From: a virus
IMG/VR virus record: IMGVR_UViG_3300025120_000656
Coordinates: 1 to 21,651 of that record
Direction: 5' to 3' (one strand)
DNA: 21,651 nt
The notes under the pieces are model-generated. The model did not search any database, was not told the DNA's origin, and saw nothing but the letters and a program-made list of their open reading frames with translations. A program made the position numbers and the translations under genes. This document shows, one piece after another, positions 7,803 to 13,608 of this stretch. Position 1 is the stretch's first letter. Each line of letters opens with the position of its first letter.

Positions 7803-8318
7803 CTACCCTGCCGTTTTCATTATCTCCTGCAATCTTATTGCCAGCTCTTCACGTAGTTCCGCAGTGGTCTTATCATTGTTAGAGTTAATGTTGATCGTAT
7901 CCTCAAGTGCACCAGACGCTTTTGCGAGTAGCTCCAATGCTCGAATGCGGGAGCTAGAATTAGATGTCGGGCTTGAGGGGTCAGTGAGTATGCTTTCCGC
8001 TTCAAGCCTCTCTAGGATCTGTTCTCGTCTTGAGTGGGTCAGACGCTGTGTATCCCTATCTTTTTGACGTTTATGCTTATCTATCATCGGGGCGATATCG
8101 GGGTGACTTACTAGCCTATACGCTTCATTGCTAATGCTTTTTGCACTCATGCCTTTAGCGTTATAAACTATTTTGTACGCTTCAGATCCGCTTATAGCTT
8201 CCCCATCCTCCCCATACACATATACCCTTGCAAACTCCTCTTGCTTGTTTGTTAGCTTCCTGCCTGCCTTCTTAATTGGTTTAAGACTAACCACCTTGTT
8301 GCTTTTTGTATCAGTCAT
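7803..8318 (-). CDS. terS: Terminase small subunit (171 aa)
   Basis: Small terminases recognise phage DNA and hand it to the large subunit. The N-terminal third (about 20-80) has the Terminase_2-type DNA-binding pattern: LTNKQEEFARVYV, GSEAYKIVY, then SISNEAYRLVSHPDIAPMI. A helical middle (ILERLEAESILTD), a segment SSRIRALELLAKASGAL typical of this family, and a final helix (ELREELAIRLQEIMK) would form the oligomer core and the TerL-binding tail. Length is normal. The ATG at 8318 has GAGG upstream. Unusually, it is separated from terL by a 620-bp gap and two genes, and it is the first gene of the leftward late module. Confidence 0.88.
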   Translation of the reverse strand: MTDTKSNKVVSLKPIKKAGRKLTNKQEEFARVYVYGEDGEAISGSEAYKIVYNAKGMSAKSISNEAYRLVSHPDIAPMIDKHKRQKDRDTQRLTHSRREQILERLEAESILTDPSSPTSNSSSRIRALELLAKASGALEDTININSNNDKTTAELREELAIRLQEIMKTAG

Positions 8319-8726
8319 ATATACGCCTCGAATTAATTTTAATTTTAGTTATTGCCGTTATGATTAGAACAAACACAGAACCCAAAATTTTAAGTCATTG
8401 AAACTTAACACATTTATACCCTATCTCGGCAGCAGTTCGATCACATGGTTTTAACCATCATTTAACCATCATTTTGATACTCTTTTGATCACTGCCGCAG
8501 TTTATAAAATAACGTAAACGATTCGCTTTTTAATTTATTTTAGCACGTAAGCCGCACAAACCCTAGTTATTTTATAAACGAATCGCCTAACGAATCGCCT
8601 TCCATCTCAATAAGATGATTTAGAATATCGTTATATTTCAAGCACTTAGGTATTTAACCCAGAGTGCACCTTTCAAAAAGAGCATCTTTGATAAACCGCT
8701 GTTTTCTGGGGTTTAGATGATAGTTG
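8319..8726. promoter_or_regulatory. Divergent control region with tandem and inverted repeats
   Basis: This region separates leftward late genes from rightward early genes. It contains a tandem 11-bp repeat TTTAACCATCA (8450-8460 and 8461-8471) overlapping the palindrome ATGGTTTTAACCAT (8445-8458); a perfect 14-bp inverted repeat GTTTATAAAATAAC (8500-8513) with its reverse complement at 8566-8579; a 12-bp tandem repeat AACGAATCGCCT (8577-8588 and 8589-8600) with a close copy AACGATTCGCTT at 8517-8528; and CGGCAG (8428-8433) opposite CTGCCG (8493-8498). The arrangement looks like operators or origin iterons. No clear consensus promoter for terS was found on the minus strand. Confidence 0.65.
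8577..8600. repeat. Tandem 12-bp repeat, iteron-like
   Basis: AACGAATCGCCT occurs twice head to tail without a gap. A third copy with two changes (AACGATTCGCTT) lies at 8517-8528 in the same orientation, 49 bp away on the other side of a spacer flanked by the 14-bp inverted repeat. The core CGAATCG is close to palindromic. Likely a protein binding site, either an operator or a replication initiator site. Confidence 0.6.
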
Positions 8727-8754
8727 TTGACATTGACTGTCACCTGTTCATAAT
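8727..8754 (+). promoter_or_regulatory. Strong rightward sigma70-type promoter for the early operon
   Basis: A perfect -35 box TTGACA (8727-8732) is followed after 16 nt by CATAAT (8749-8754), five of six matches to the -10 consensus. Transcription would start near 8761, leaving a leader of about 300 nt before the first gene at 9065. This is the best promoter match in the divergent control region and it faces the early genes, as expected for expression by host RNA polymerase straight after entry. Confidence 0.65.
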
Positions 8755-9058
8755 GGGGTCAAGCCAATCGGCAACGACCCGAAACCTAACGGGTTAAGCA
8801 TAAATAGAAAACGGGTGAAGCAGTGTAACCTTGGGCGTACCAGCGTCAAATCTAACCGAAGGGTGAGGGGTGAGAACTGTAGCAAAAGACTCAGAGAAGG
8901 GAGCTTTTTAACAAAGGAATTAATACGGCAGGATGGAGCCATTGCTTGATGCAACCATGATCCATCCATAACTAAACAATCGACACCGCCGATTGGTTTA
9001 GAGTTAAGCACTGTAAAGCAGTGTTTAGCACTGAATCAATCACACATAAAAAAGGGGT
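8755..9058 (+). ncRNA. Structured 5' leader RNA of the early operon (candidate)
   Basis: The stretch between the early promoter and the first gene has no good reading frame on the plus strand but several stable pairings: GGGTC (8756-8760) with GACCC (8776-8780), enclosing GCC/GGC; ACCCG (8777-8781), which can instead pair with CGGGT at 8790-8794 or 8812-8816; GGATGGA (8931-8937) with TCCATCC (8961-8967), enclosing TTGC/GCAA; and a long hairpin domain with outer stem 8991-8998 / 9034-9041 and inner stem AAGCACTG (9006-9013) / CAGTGTTT (9019-9026). CAGTG can also pair with a second CACTG (9029-9033). Mutually exclusive pairings suggest a regulatory leader. No match to a known riboswitch class was recognised. 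Confidence 0.5.
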
Positions 9059-9064
9059 TTTATT

Positions 9065-9181
9065 ATGTATAACTTTACATCAAAGCAGATCAAAAACGTG
9101 AGAAACAACTGGAAAACTCAAGGCATTTACTTGACTAAAGCACAAGCAATTGACTTTTTAATTTCAATAAAAGGAGTCTAA
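9065..9181 (+). CDS. Small early protein (38 aa)
   Basis: A 38-residue basic protein (MYNFTSKQIKNVRNNWK...) preceded by AAGGGG about 9 nt upstream of the ATG and ending 1 nt before the next start codon; the AGGAG for that next gene lies inside its last codons. It is the first gene of the rightward operon, so it would be made earliest. Sequence suggests helices, with a motif LTKAQAIDFL. It is real on the evidence of ribosome binding site, tight coupling and non-random composition, but its function is unknown. Confidence 0.6.
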   Translation: MYNFTSKQIKNVRNNWKTQGIYLTKAQAIDFLISIKGV

Positions 9182-9182
9182 T

Positions 9183-9428
9183 ATGACTAATATAAACGAT
9201 AGCGGAGAAATGATTCTTGATCTAAAAACTAAAATTTTAATCCTAAGAGCAAGAGATTTTGCAGAAAAAAACCTTACCAAGGTGGGTATGGCTACGCTTT
9301 TAGATTACAACGATAATGATGACTGGGCAAAATTTATAAAGTTTAATTGTTGTGACAACTGGAGAGAACTAAAAGAAAGCATGTTGCACACTGCCAAGGT
9401 TATAGAAAGGGGAAGAGATTATGACTAA
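9183..9428 (+). CDS. Early protein of unknown function (81 aa)
   Basis: An 81-residue soluble protein, largely helical, with a mid segment DYNDNDDWAKFIKFNCCDNW and a charged C-terminus. The ATG at 9183 has AGGAG 6 nt upstream. The 3' end overlaps the next gene by 8 nt. It belongs to the short operon that ends with the ArdC-like gene. No domain is recognised. Position next to an anti-restriction gene makes a host-takeover or anti-defence role plausible but unproven. Confidence 0.7.
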   Translation: MTNINDSGEMILDLKTKILILRARDFAEKNLTKVGMATLLDYNDNDDWAKFIKFNCCDNWRELKESMLHTAKVIERGRDYD

Positions 9429-9681
9429 CGTATGGATTTTAGAAAAAAGAAACAATCAACCAGACATATTTTATCAAACCACTAAAGAGGATTTCACAGT
9501 ATTCACAGCCGCCGAAATGGATTTTTCGGTGTGGAATGTTGAGAACGACAGACACTTAGAGAAAGATAAGGATGAGACAACTTTAACTTTCGCAGACGCT
9601 GTGGAATATGCAGACCAATGCATAGGTTCAGTTCATGTGTTTAATTCACGTAAACAACTTAACAAATTCAGAGGGGAATAA
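9421..9681 (+). CDS. Early acidic protein of unknown function (86 aa)
   Basis: An 86-residue, net acidic protein (about 16 acidic against 10 basic residues), predicted to be strand-rich at the N-terminus (VWILEKR, then DFTVFTAAEMDFSVWNV) with a helix around TFADAVEYADQC. The ATG has a GGGGAAGAG ribosome binding site and overlaps the preceding gene by 8 nt. The next gene (ArdC-like) starts 2 nt after its stop. No known family is recognised. Co-expression with ArdC is seen; an anti-defence role is inference. Confidence 0.7.
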   Translation: MTNVWILEKRNNQPDIFYQTTKEDFTVFTAAEMDFSVWNVENDRHLEKDKDETTLTFADAVEYADQCIGSVHVFNSRKQLNKFRGE

Positions 9682-9683
9682 TT

Positions 9684-10634
9684 ATGGGTAAGTTCAAAAG
9701 TAAGAAACGTGACATAGATCAAGAAAGTTCTGATTTATTTTTAGAGGAATTGCAAGCATCAATGGCTGATGCCAAGGCTCAGGGTGAAACTTGGGAAAAA
9801 CCTTGGTTCACTGTTTCGGTGGAGGCTCCGACATCTGGTTCAACAGGTAAAGAATACAAGGGCATGAACTGGTGGAACCTTAACTTGATAGCCAACAGGT
9901 ACGGCTGGCAGGGTCAATGGATCACAGGCAAAAATGCTATGGACAGGGGGTGGATCTTGAAAGGCAAGAAGTCAGAGGCTTTTGTCTTTCAACCAAATTT
10001 GATACCTCAAAAGGAAGATTCTGAGGGTATCGTAACTCGCAAAGCCTTCACTATTTTCAAACCTATAGCGGTCTTCAACGAGAGCCAGTTTGATGAATTT
10101 GAAGCACCAGAACAACCCGACAGAGTTGACCTTGTGAAAATTTACGAGACAGCCGAGGATTTTGTAAAAAATACTGGGGCAATCATTAATAAATCACAGG
10201 GTTCAAGAGCCTTCTACAATGTCACTGGTCACGAAATCACAATACCTAAAACCGACATTTTCAAAGACACTTCAACGTCAACTGCTACTGAAAATTATTA
10301 CGGGACATTGTTTCACGAGCTAACGCATTGGACTCTTAAAGATCTCAAAAGAGATGAGTTTGTTGCCAAGATGTATCCAAATGGAGGTAAAAAATTTGGT
10401 TCGAAACGCTACGCTTTTGAGGAATTGGTTGCTGAAATCGGGGCGGCAATGTTGTGTCAAAAACTAAATATAAGCCAGTCAATTCGATCTGACCACGCAA
10501 AATATCTAAACTCTTGGGTTGAAGTAGTCAAGGAAGACAAGACAGTGCTACGCAAGGCTTGTACTCTCGCTCAGAAAGCAGTTGAACATCTGGTTTCATT
10601 TCAAGAGCAAGAGGAACTAGCAGAAGCGGCTTAG
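9684..10634 (+). CDS. ArdC-like anti-restriction protein with zinc metallopeptidase domain (316 aa)
   Basis: Two-domain layout of plasmid and phage ArdC proteins. The N-terminal domain (about 10-135; WEKPWF, GKEYKGMNWWNLNL, WITGKNAM, FKPIAVFN) matches the single-stranded-DNA-binding DUF1738 domain. The C-terminal domain (about 150-300) is a zincin-type peptidase with HELTH (211-215) and the third-ligand helix YAFEELVAEIGAAM (243-256, E246 or E251). ArdC proteins protect incoming DNA from host restriction enzymes. Ribosome binding site GAGGGG. It is the last gene before an intrinsic terminator (10641-10665), giving a compact operon expressed from the promoter at 8727. Full length with all metal ligands present. 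Confidence 0.9.
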   Translation: MGKFKSKKRDIDQESSDLFLEELQASMADAKAQGETWEKPWFTVSVEAPTSGSTGKEYKGMNWWNLNLIANRYGWQGQWITGKNAMDRGWILKGKKSEAFVFQPNLIPQKEDSEGIVTRKAFTIFKPIAVFNESQFDEFEAPEQPDRVDLVKIYETAEDFVKNTGAIINKSQGSRAFYNVTGHEITIPKTDIFKDTSTSTATENYYGTLFHELTHWTLKDLKRDEFVAKMYPNGGKKFGSKRYAFEELVAEIGAAMLCQKLNISQSIRSDHAKYLNSWVEVVKEDKTVLRKACTLAQKAVEHLVSFQEQEELAEAA

Positions 10635-10640
10635 TCAAAC

Positions 10641-10665
10641 GGGGGTTAGCCACCCCCATTTTTTT
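10641..10665 (+). terminator. Rho-independent terminator after the ArdC-like gene
   Basis: GGGGGT (10641-10646), a 5-nt loop, and ACCCCC (10652-10657) form a 6-bp GC-rich stem followed by seven T residues (10659-10665). It directly follows the ArdC stop codon, and no promoter is evident in the 18 nt between it and the next gene. Downstream genes therefore depend on read-through, anti-termination or a promoter within ArdC. Confidence 0.8.
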
Positions 10666-10682
10666 AAAAGGGAAATATTATT

Positions 10683-10988
10683 ATGAGTAATAAGAAATAT
10701 TATTTAGGAACGATACTGGTTTCAAGAGAGGATACGGATATCGAAGAAGATGTGAATGTTTTGTATTGCACGGCTAAAGACCCTCAAAAAGTATTAGGTT
10801 TGATTGCGGAACATTTTATTGATATGCCAATGGGTAAAAGCCCTGTTAAAGATGAAGATGATTGGTGGGTTTTTGCTGATGGGTATATGACTCAAGTTTA
10901 TAGTTACCATTCCATAAAAAAATCTACCTATGATGATCTGCAAGACAAAATATACACGAACAACAACCATAGTAAGGAGAATAACTAA
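10683..10988 (+). CDS. Protein of unknown function (101 aa)
   Basis: An acidic 101-residue protein with alternating strands and helices (KYYLGTILVSRE, VNVLYCTAKDPQKVLGLIAEHF, DWWVFADGYMTQVYSY). The ATG is preceded by AAGGG about 10 nt upstream. It is the first gene after the terminator and overlaps the next by 1 nt (TAATG). No family is recognised; the small alpha/beta pattern would fit a host-interaction or regulatory protein. Confidence 0.65.
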   Translation: MSNKKYYLGTILVSREDTDIEEDVNVLYCTAKDPQKVLGLIAEHFIDMPMGKSPVKDEDDWWVFADGYMTQVYSYHSIKKSTYDDLQDKIYTNNNHSKENN

Positions 10989-11191
10989 TGAATTTATTTA
11001 TACTGTGTTTTATTTGCTCAACTTTATGCTCAGGAATTTTTGGCATTCACGCATTTACTTATCAATATTATGGCTCAAACCCAGAAGCTGAGCTTGCCAC
11101 GCTGATGATAAAAGTCTTGTTCTTGGTGTTAAGTATGGTGACAGCAATGTCATCTATTTTATTTTTGAAAGGGATATTCCATGCAAAATAA
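10988..11191 (+). CDS. Small inner-membrane protein with two transmembrane helices (67 aa)
   Basis: Two hydrophobic segments, about 2-25 (LFILCFICSTLCSGIFGIHA) and 40-62 (MIKVLFLVLSMVTAMSSILF), flank a short polar loop, giving a hairpin membrane protein with a positively charged end (HAK). AAGGAG lies 7-8 nt before the ATG, and the start overlaps the previous stop (TAATG). No signal peptidase site is evident. It is too early in the transcription order to be an obvious holin; superinfection exclusion or membrane remodelling are possibilities, unproven. Confidence 0.65.
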   Translation: MNLFILCFICSTLCSGIFGIHAFTYQYYGSNPEAELATLMIKVLFLVLSMVTAMSSILFLKGIFHAK

Positions 11192-11414
11192 AAAGATTAA
11201 ATGCTTTAATTGCTCGACAGTTGGCAACGAAAGTAAGTTTGTAAATTTCATCCACGATGGTGCTATAGAAGCTGCTGATCTCATCTTTAGTGATGACACA
11301 TTGGACTCTAAACGATCCACGAAATATGTACCAACCAGTCACCTTCTCACAAATCTCAAATGTAAGTGTGGCTCTTTAGCCTACGAAGTAAACAATCAAG
11401 GAGAGTTAAAATGA
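11181..11414 (+). CDS. Zinc-ribbon-like small protein (77 aa)
   Basis: Four cysteines in two pairs, C8-x2-C11 at the N-terminus and C61-x-C63 near the C-terminus, as in a treble-clef or zinc-ribbon mini-protein. AAGGGA precedes the ATG, and the gene overlaps the membrane-protein gene by 11 nt. The middle (IHDGAIEAADLIFSDDTL) is acidic. The second pair is CxC rather than CxxC, so metal binding is likely but not certain. Function unknown. Confidence 0.65.
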   Translation: MQNKKIKCFNCSTVGNESKFVNFIHDGAIEAADLIFSDDTLDSKRSTKYVPTSHLLTNLKCKCGSLAYEVNNQGELK

Positions 11415-11650
11415 GTATTCAAAATTTACATTTAATATGGCACACCCACAACTTTTCAAATAACAAACAAGTTTTTATTTTTGAGGGTAAAGAACCTTGC
11501 AGTGAAAACCCCTTACACACCGAGGACGGCGACAACCCAGAGGATATGATTACATTTCAGTATCGAGTTGATCATGCTGATTCCGAAAATGAAGCATGGG
11601 ACATGATGTCTACTGGCTCTTGGGACACGCAGGAGAGGTGTTATGAGTAG
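11411..11650 (+). CDS. Protein of unknown function (79 aa)
   Basis: The ATG at 11411 is chosen because AAGGAGAG lies just upstream and the start overlaps the previous stop as ATGA; a longer in-frame GTG-initiated version has no such signal. The 79-residue product is acidic, with a strand-rich start (LHLIWHTHNFSNNKQVFIFEG) and a tail rich in D, E, S and W (HADSENEAWDMMSTGSW). No family recognised. It overlaps the following gene by 8 nt. Confidence 0.65.
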   Translation: MSIQNLHLIWHTHNFSNNKQVFIFEGKEPCSENPLHTEDGDNPEDMITFQYRVDHADSENEAWDMMSTGSWDTQERCYE

Positions 11651-11894
11651 AGCAAGAGAACACCTTGAATTTTTGGGGGGCAGTTGGGAAGATATATGCA
11701 GTTCATTGGCTTCTGAAAATTTATATGAAGATGGTGAACTTTCAATGAAACAGGCTGAACAAAAACGTAGAAATTTAATAACAAAATCCAAAGCACTTTA
11801 TGATGCGGGGTGTCCTTGTCCTCAATATATTTTTGAATGGTGCGAGGACAAAGAAGCAATAGAAAATTTTTTAGAGGAGACAAACGATGACTGA
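11643..11894 (+). CDS. Protein of unknown function (83 aa)
   Basis: An acidic helical protein of 83 residues. GAGAGG precedes the ATG, and it overlaps its neighbours by 8 nt on each side, consistent with translational coupling. Cysteines at CPCPQYIFEWC in the C-terminal third could bind metal, but the spacing is not a standard zinc finger. No family recognised. Confidence 0.65.
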   Translation: MSRAREHLEFLGGSWEDICSSLASENLYEDGELSMKQAEQKRRNLITKSKALYDAGCPCPQYIFEWCEDKEAIENFLEETNDD

Positions 11895-12099
11895 CATAGG
11901 AAACAGGTGCGTACATTGTAATCTTGATACATCTTTTGGAAGCGGTCGCTTTGTTGATCGTATTCCTGCTAATGCAGATTGTGAGGAAGAGGATTCCGAA
12001 GGTAATATAATTTTTAAAGAGGGGGAATATCGTGATGGATATGCATGTGTCAAATGCATAACAATAGAGGAGGTTGAAATATTACAATGTTATATTTGA
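11887..12099 (+). CDS. Zinc-ribbon protein (70 aa)
   Basis: Paired CxxC motifs at C8/C11 (RCVHCN) and C54/C57 (YACVKC) bracket an acidic middle and the motif GSGRFVDRIPA, a layout I recall from other phage zinc-ribbon mini-proteins. GAGGAG lies about 5 nt upstream of the ATG. The last codons overlap the start of a 55-residue gene. Likely binds zinc; target unknown. Confidence 0.65.
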   Translation: MTDIGNRCVHCNLDTSFGSGRFVDRIPANADCEEEDSEGNIIFKEGEYRDGYACVKCITIEEVEILQCYI

Positions 12100-12254
12100 A
12101 AGAAAGATCATTTGATCTCGAAGTTAAGGCATTCAGAAAACGTAAAAAAATAAAGCAACGGCTTCAAGATTTGTTAGCAATCTGTTTTATAATATACTTT
12201 ATCTACATAAGTTATTTAATAGTAAATAATATTATGTATTCATTAACAGATTAA
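12087..12254 (+). CDS. Small membrane protein with basic N-terminus (55 aa)
   Basis: A strongly basic N-terminal half (VKAFRKRKKIKQRLQ, 13-27) precedes one hydrophobic segment (LLAICFIIYFIYISYLIV, about 29-46), predicting one transmembrane helix with the basic side in the cytoplasm. GAGGAGG lies about 13 nt before the ATG, a slightly long spacing. It overlaps the preceding zinc-ribbon gene by 13 nt and is followed by a hairpin. The reading frame is short, so the call is moderate. Confidence 0.5.
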   Translation: MLYLKERSFDLEVKAFRKRKKIKQRLQDLLAICFIIYFIYISYLIVNNIMYSLTD

Positions 12255-12261
12255 ACTATTC

Positions 12262-12284
12262 ATGCCACCTTTTAAGGGTGGCAT
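12262..12284 (+). terminator. Hairpin after the small membrane-protein gene
   Basis: ATGCCACC (12262-12269) and GGTGGCAT (12277-12284) form a perfect 8-bp stem with a 7-nt loop. The following bases (TAATTTATAA) are AT-rich but lack a proper T run. It may be a weak terminator, an RNA-stability element or a processing site between the two halves of the accessory operon. Confidence 0.45.
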
Positions 12285-12309
12285 TAATTTATAATGAAAG
12301 GGATTAGTT

Positions 12310-12489
12310 ATGAATAACTTTAATAATTTAAGTGATGAGTTAAAACTATCAGTAGAGAGACTGGTTAACTCAGCATCTTCTATGGCAGGTCAGAGCCAAG
12401 TTTTAAAACATATGAAGGAAGATATAGATAGAATCGTAGAACGAAGGCGGCATGAGTCCCAATTAACTTTAAATCAGGAGGGGTATTGA
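12310..12489 (+). CDS. Small helical protein of unknown function (59 aa)
   Basis: A 59-residue polar protein predicted as helical throughout (LSDELKLSVERLVNSASS, then VLKHMKEDIDRIVERRRHES). AAAGGG lies about 10 nt upstream of the ATG at 12310. Its last codons contain the GGAGGGG ribosome binding site of the next gene, whose ATG follows its stop by 2 nt. No family recognised; a small coiled-coil adaptor is possible. Confidence 0.55.
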   Translation: MNNFNNLSDELKLSVERLVNSASSMAGQSQVLKHMKEDIDRIVERRRHESQLTLNQEGY

Positions 12490-12491
12490 CT

Positions 12492-12698
12492 ATGACATTC
12501 CAAACAGTTAGTGCCTCTCAAAATTATGAGGTGATGCAATGCACAAATTGCGAGGGGGAAGGGATGATAAAAACTTCAATCGGAGAAACCTATTGCCTAG
12601 AATGTTATGGAGTAGGTGAAGTGCTGACATCAAAGGGAAGGTTAAGAAAGTTCTTAGATACATTCGATATACCTAACAGATATAGTAAAGGATGGTAG
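12492..12698 (+). CDS. DnaJ-type zinc-finger protein (68 aa)
   Basis: Two CxxCxGxG motifs, the signature of the DnaJ cysteine-rich domain, occur at C17-C20 (CTNCEGEG) and C35-C38 (CLECYGVG). There is no J-domain, so the protein would not act as a full Hsp40; isolated modules of this type act as zinc-dependent protein-binding modules or thiol oxidoreductases in other systems. The ATG at 12492 is chosen over an in-frame TTG at 12486 because of GGAGGGG upstream. C-terminal tail of about 25 residues. Confidence 0.75.
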   Translation: MTFQTVSASQNYEVMQCTNCEGEGMIKTSIGETYCLECYGVGEVLTSKGRLRKFLDTFDIPNRYSKGW

Positions 12699-12700
12699 TT

Positions 12701-13135
12701 ATGAATTACGAATACAACGATGGTGGAAGAGCCGAAGCAGGGTTCAAAGGCGAGGCAGGAGATTGTGTTTGCAGAGCCATAGTTATAGCGTCAGGCAGAC
12801 CATATAAGGAAATCTATGATAGGTTAGCTGAAGGTAATGCAACGCAACGCAAAACAAAACGGATGAGCAAGCAGTCACGATCCGCTCGTAATGGAATTTA
12901 TACCACACGCAAGTGGTTTAAATCTTACATGATGGAATTGGGATTTACTTGGACTCCCACGATGCAGATCGGTTCGGGATGCAAGGTTCATCTTACATCA
13001 GGGGAGCTACCGAAAGGTCGATTAGTGTGTTCTGTTTCAAAGCATTATGTTTCTGTTATTGATGGGGTTATTCAAGATACTCACGACTGCTCACGAGAAG
13101 GGACACGATGCGTATATGGGTATTGGAAACTTTAG
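12701..13135 (+). CDS. Conserved phage protein, possible papain-like cysteine peptidase fold (144 aa)
   Basis: The N-terminal motif GDCVCRAIVIASGRPYKEIYDRL (20-42) and the C-terminal GRLVCSVSKHYVSVIDGVIQDTHDC (107-130) have the order Cys at a helix start, His on a strand (H115) and Asp/His after a beta hairpin (D126 or D129), as in papain/NlpC-like folds. A basic insert (TQRKTKRMSKQSR) lies between them. I recall this family in phage and bacterial genomes without an assigned activity. The ATG at 12701 is preferred to the ATG at 12692 because AAAGG lies at a usable distance only from the later one. Peptidase activity is inference. Confidence 0.6.
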   Translation: MNYEYNDGGRAEAGFKGEAGDCVCRAIVIASGRPYKEIYDRLAEGNATQRKTKRMSKQSRSARNGIYTTRKWFKSYMMELGFTWTPTMQIGSGCKVHLTSGELPKGRLVCSVSKHYVSVIDGVIQDTHDCSREGTRCVYGYWKL

Positions 13136-13148
13136 AAAGGGAAACACA

Positions 13149-13430
13149 ATGAGTAATTTAAAATATAAATGGTGGGACTTTCATAAGAAAAATCCACAGG
13201 TTTATGAACTTGTAGAACACTTTACATTTGAAGTTATCAAACGAGGTTTCAAAAATTACAGTATCAAATCTGTTTTTGAAAGGATCAGGTGGCATACTGA
13301 TGTCGAAACTACAGGTGTTAAGTTTAAGCTGTCGAACAATCACACAGCTTACTACGCAAGATTATTTATGGTTAAAAACCCAGATTATGAGGGTTTCTTT
13401 AGAACAAAACAAACGAGGGGTGATTTATAA
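13149..13430 (+). CDS. Conserved phage protein of unknown function (93 aa)
   Basis: The ATG at 13149 has AAAGGG upstream. The protein is aromatic and basic, with the pattern WWDFHKKNPQVYELVEHFTFEVI, SVFERIRWHT, then AYYARLFMVKNPDYEGFFRTK. I recall similar sequences as small conserved proteins in phages and some bacteria, without a known function. No metal-binding or membrane motif. It overlaps the next start by 1 nt (TAATG). Confidence 0.65.
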   Translation: MSNLKYKWWDFHKKNPQVYELVEHFTFEVIKRGFKNYSIKSVFERIRWHTDVETTGVKFKLSNNHTAYYARLFMVKNPDYEGFFRTKQTRGDL

Positions 13431-13570
13431 TGAAGATTGTATACGCTACATTTAAAATAATGATCGAGGATAATGCAGATATAGATGAGGTATCTGCTGA
13501 AGCAGAATATAATTTTAGACATGATGATATTGTAGCTACGGAATGGATAGCGACAGAAGAAACTAATTAG
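13430..13570 (+). CDS. Small acidic protein (46 aa)
   Basis: A 46-residue protein starting MKIVYATFKIMIED, strand-like at first, then an acidic helix (NADIDEVSAEAEYNF) and an acidic end (TEETN). The start overlaps the previous stop (TAATG), and GAGGGG lies about 9 nt upstream. A betaalphabeta-like pattern is possible, but no family is recognised. It is too short to be certain. Confidence 0.5.
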   Translation: MKIVYATFKIMIEDNADIDEVSAEAEYNFRHDDIVATEWIATEETN

Positions 13571-13608
13571 AATTATATATTTTTATTACAGAAAAGGGAG
13601 AAGTTATA

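Noticed and set aside
8435-8445. GTTCGATC resembling a tRNA T-loop
   Set aside because: No matching acceptor, D or anticodon stem could be found around it. No tRNA gene was seen anywhere in the window.
8450-8600. Tandem repeats that could be read as a CRISPR array
   Set aside because: Repeat units are 11-12 bp, directly adjacent with no regular spacers, so they are operators or iterons and not a CRISPR.
8919-8928. TTAATACG resembling the start of a T7-type promoter
   Set aside because: Only the first part of the consensus is present; the following bases do not match the core or initiation region, and no phage RNA polymerase gene is in the window.
8748-9011. An 87-codon minus-strand reading frame antisense to the early leader
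   Set aside because: It lies opposite the structured leader downstream of the rightward promoter, has no ribosome binding site, and looks like a by-product of the hairpins.
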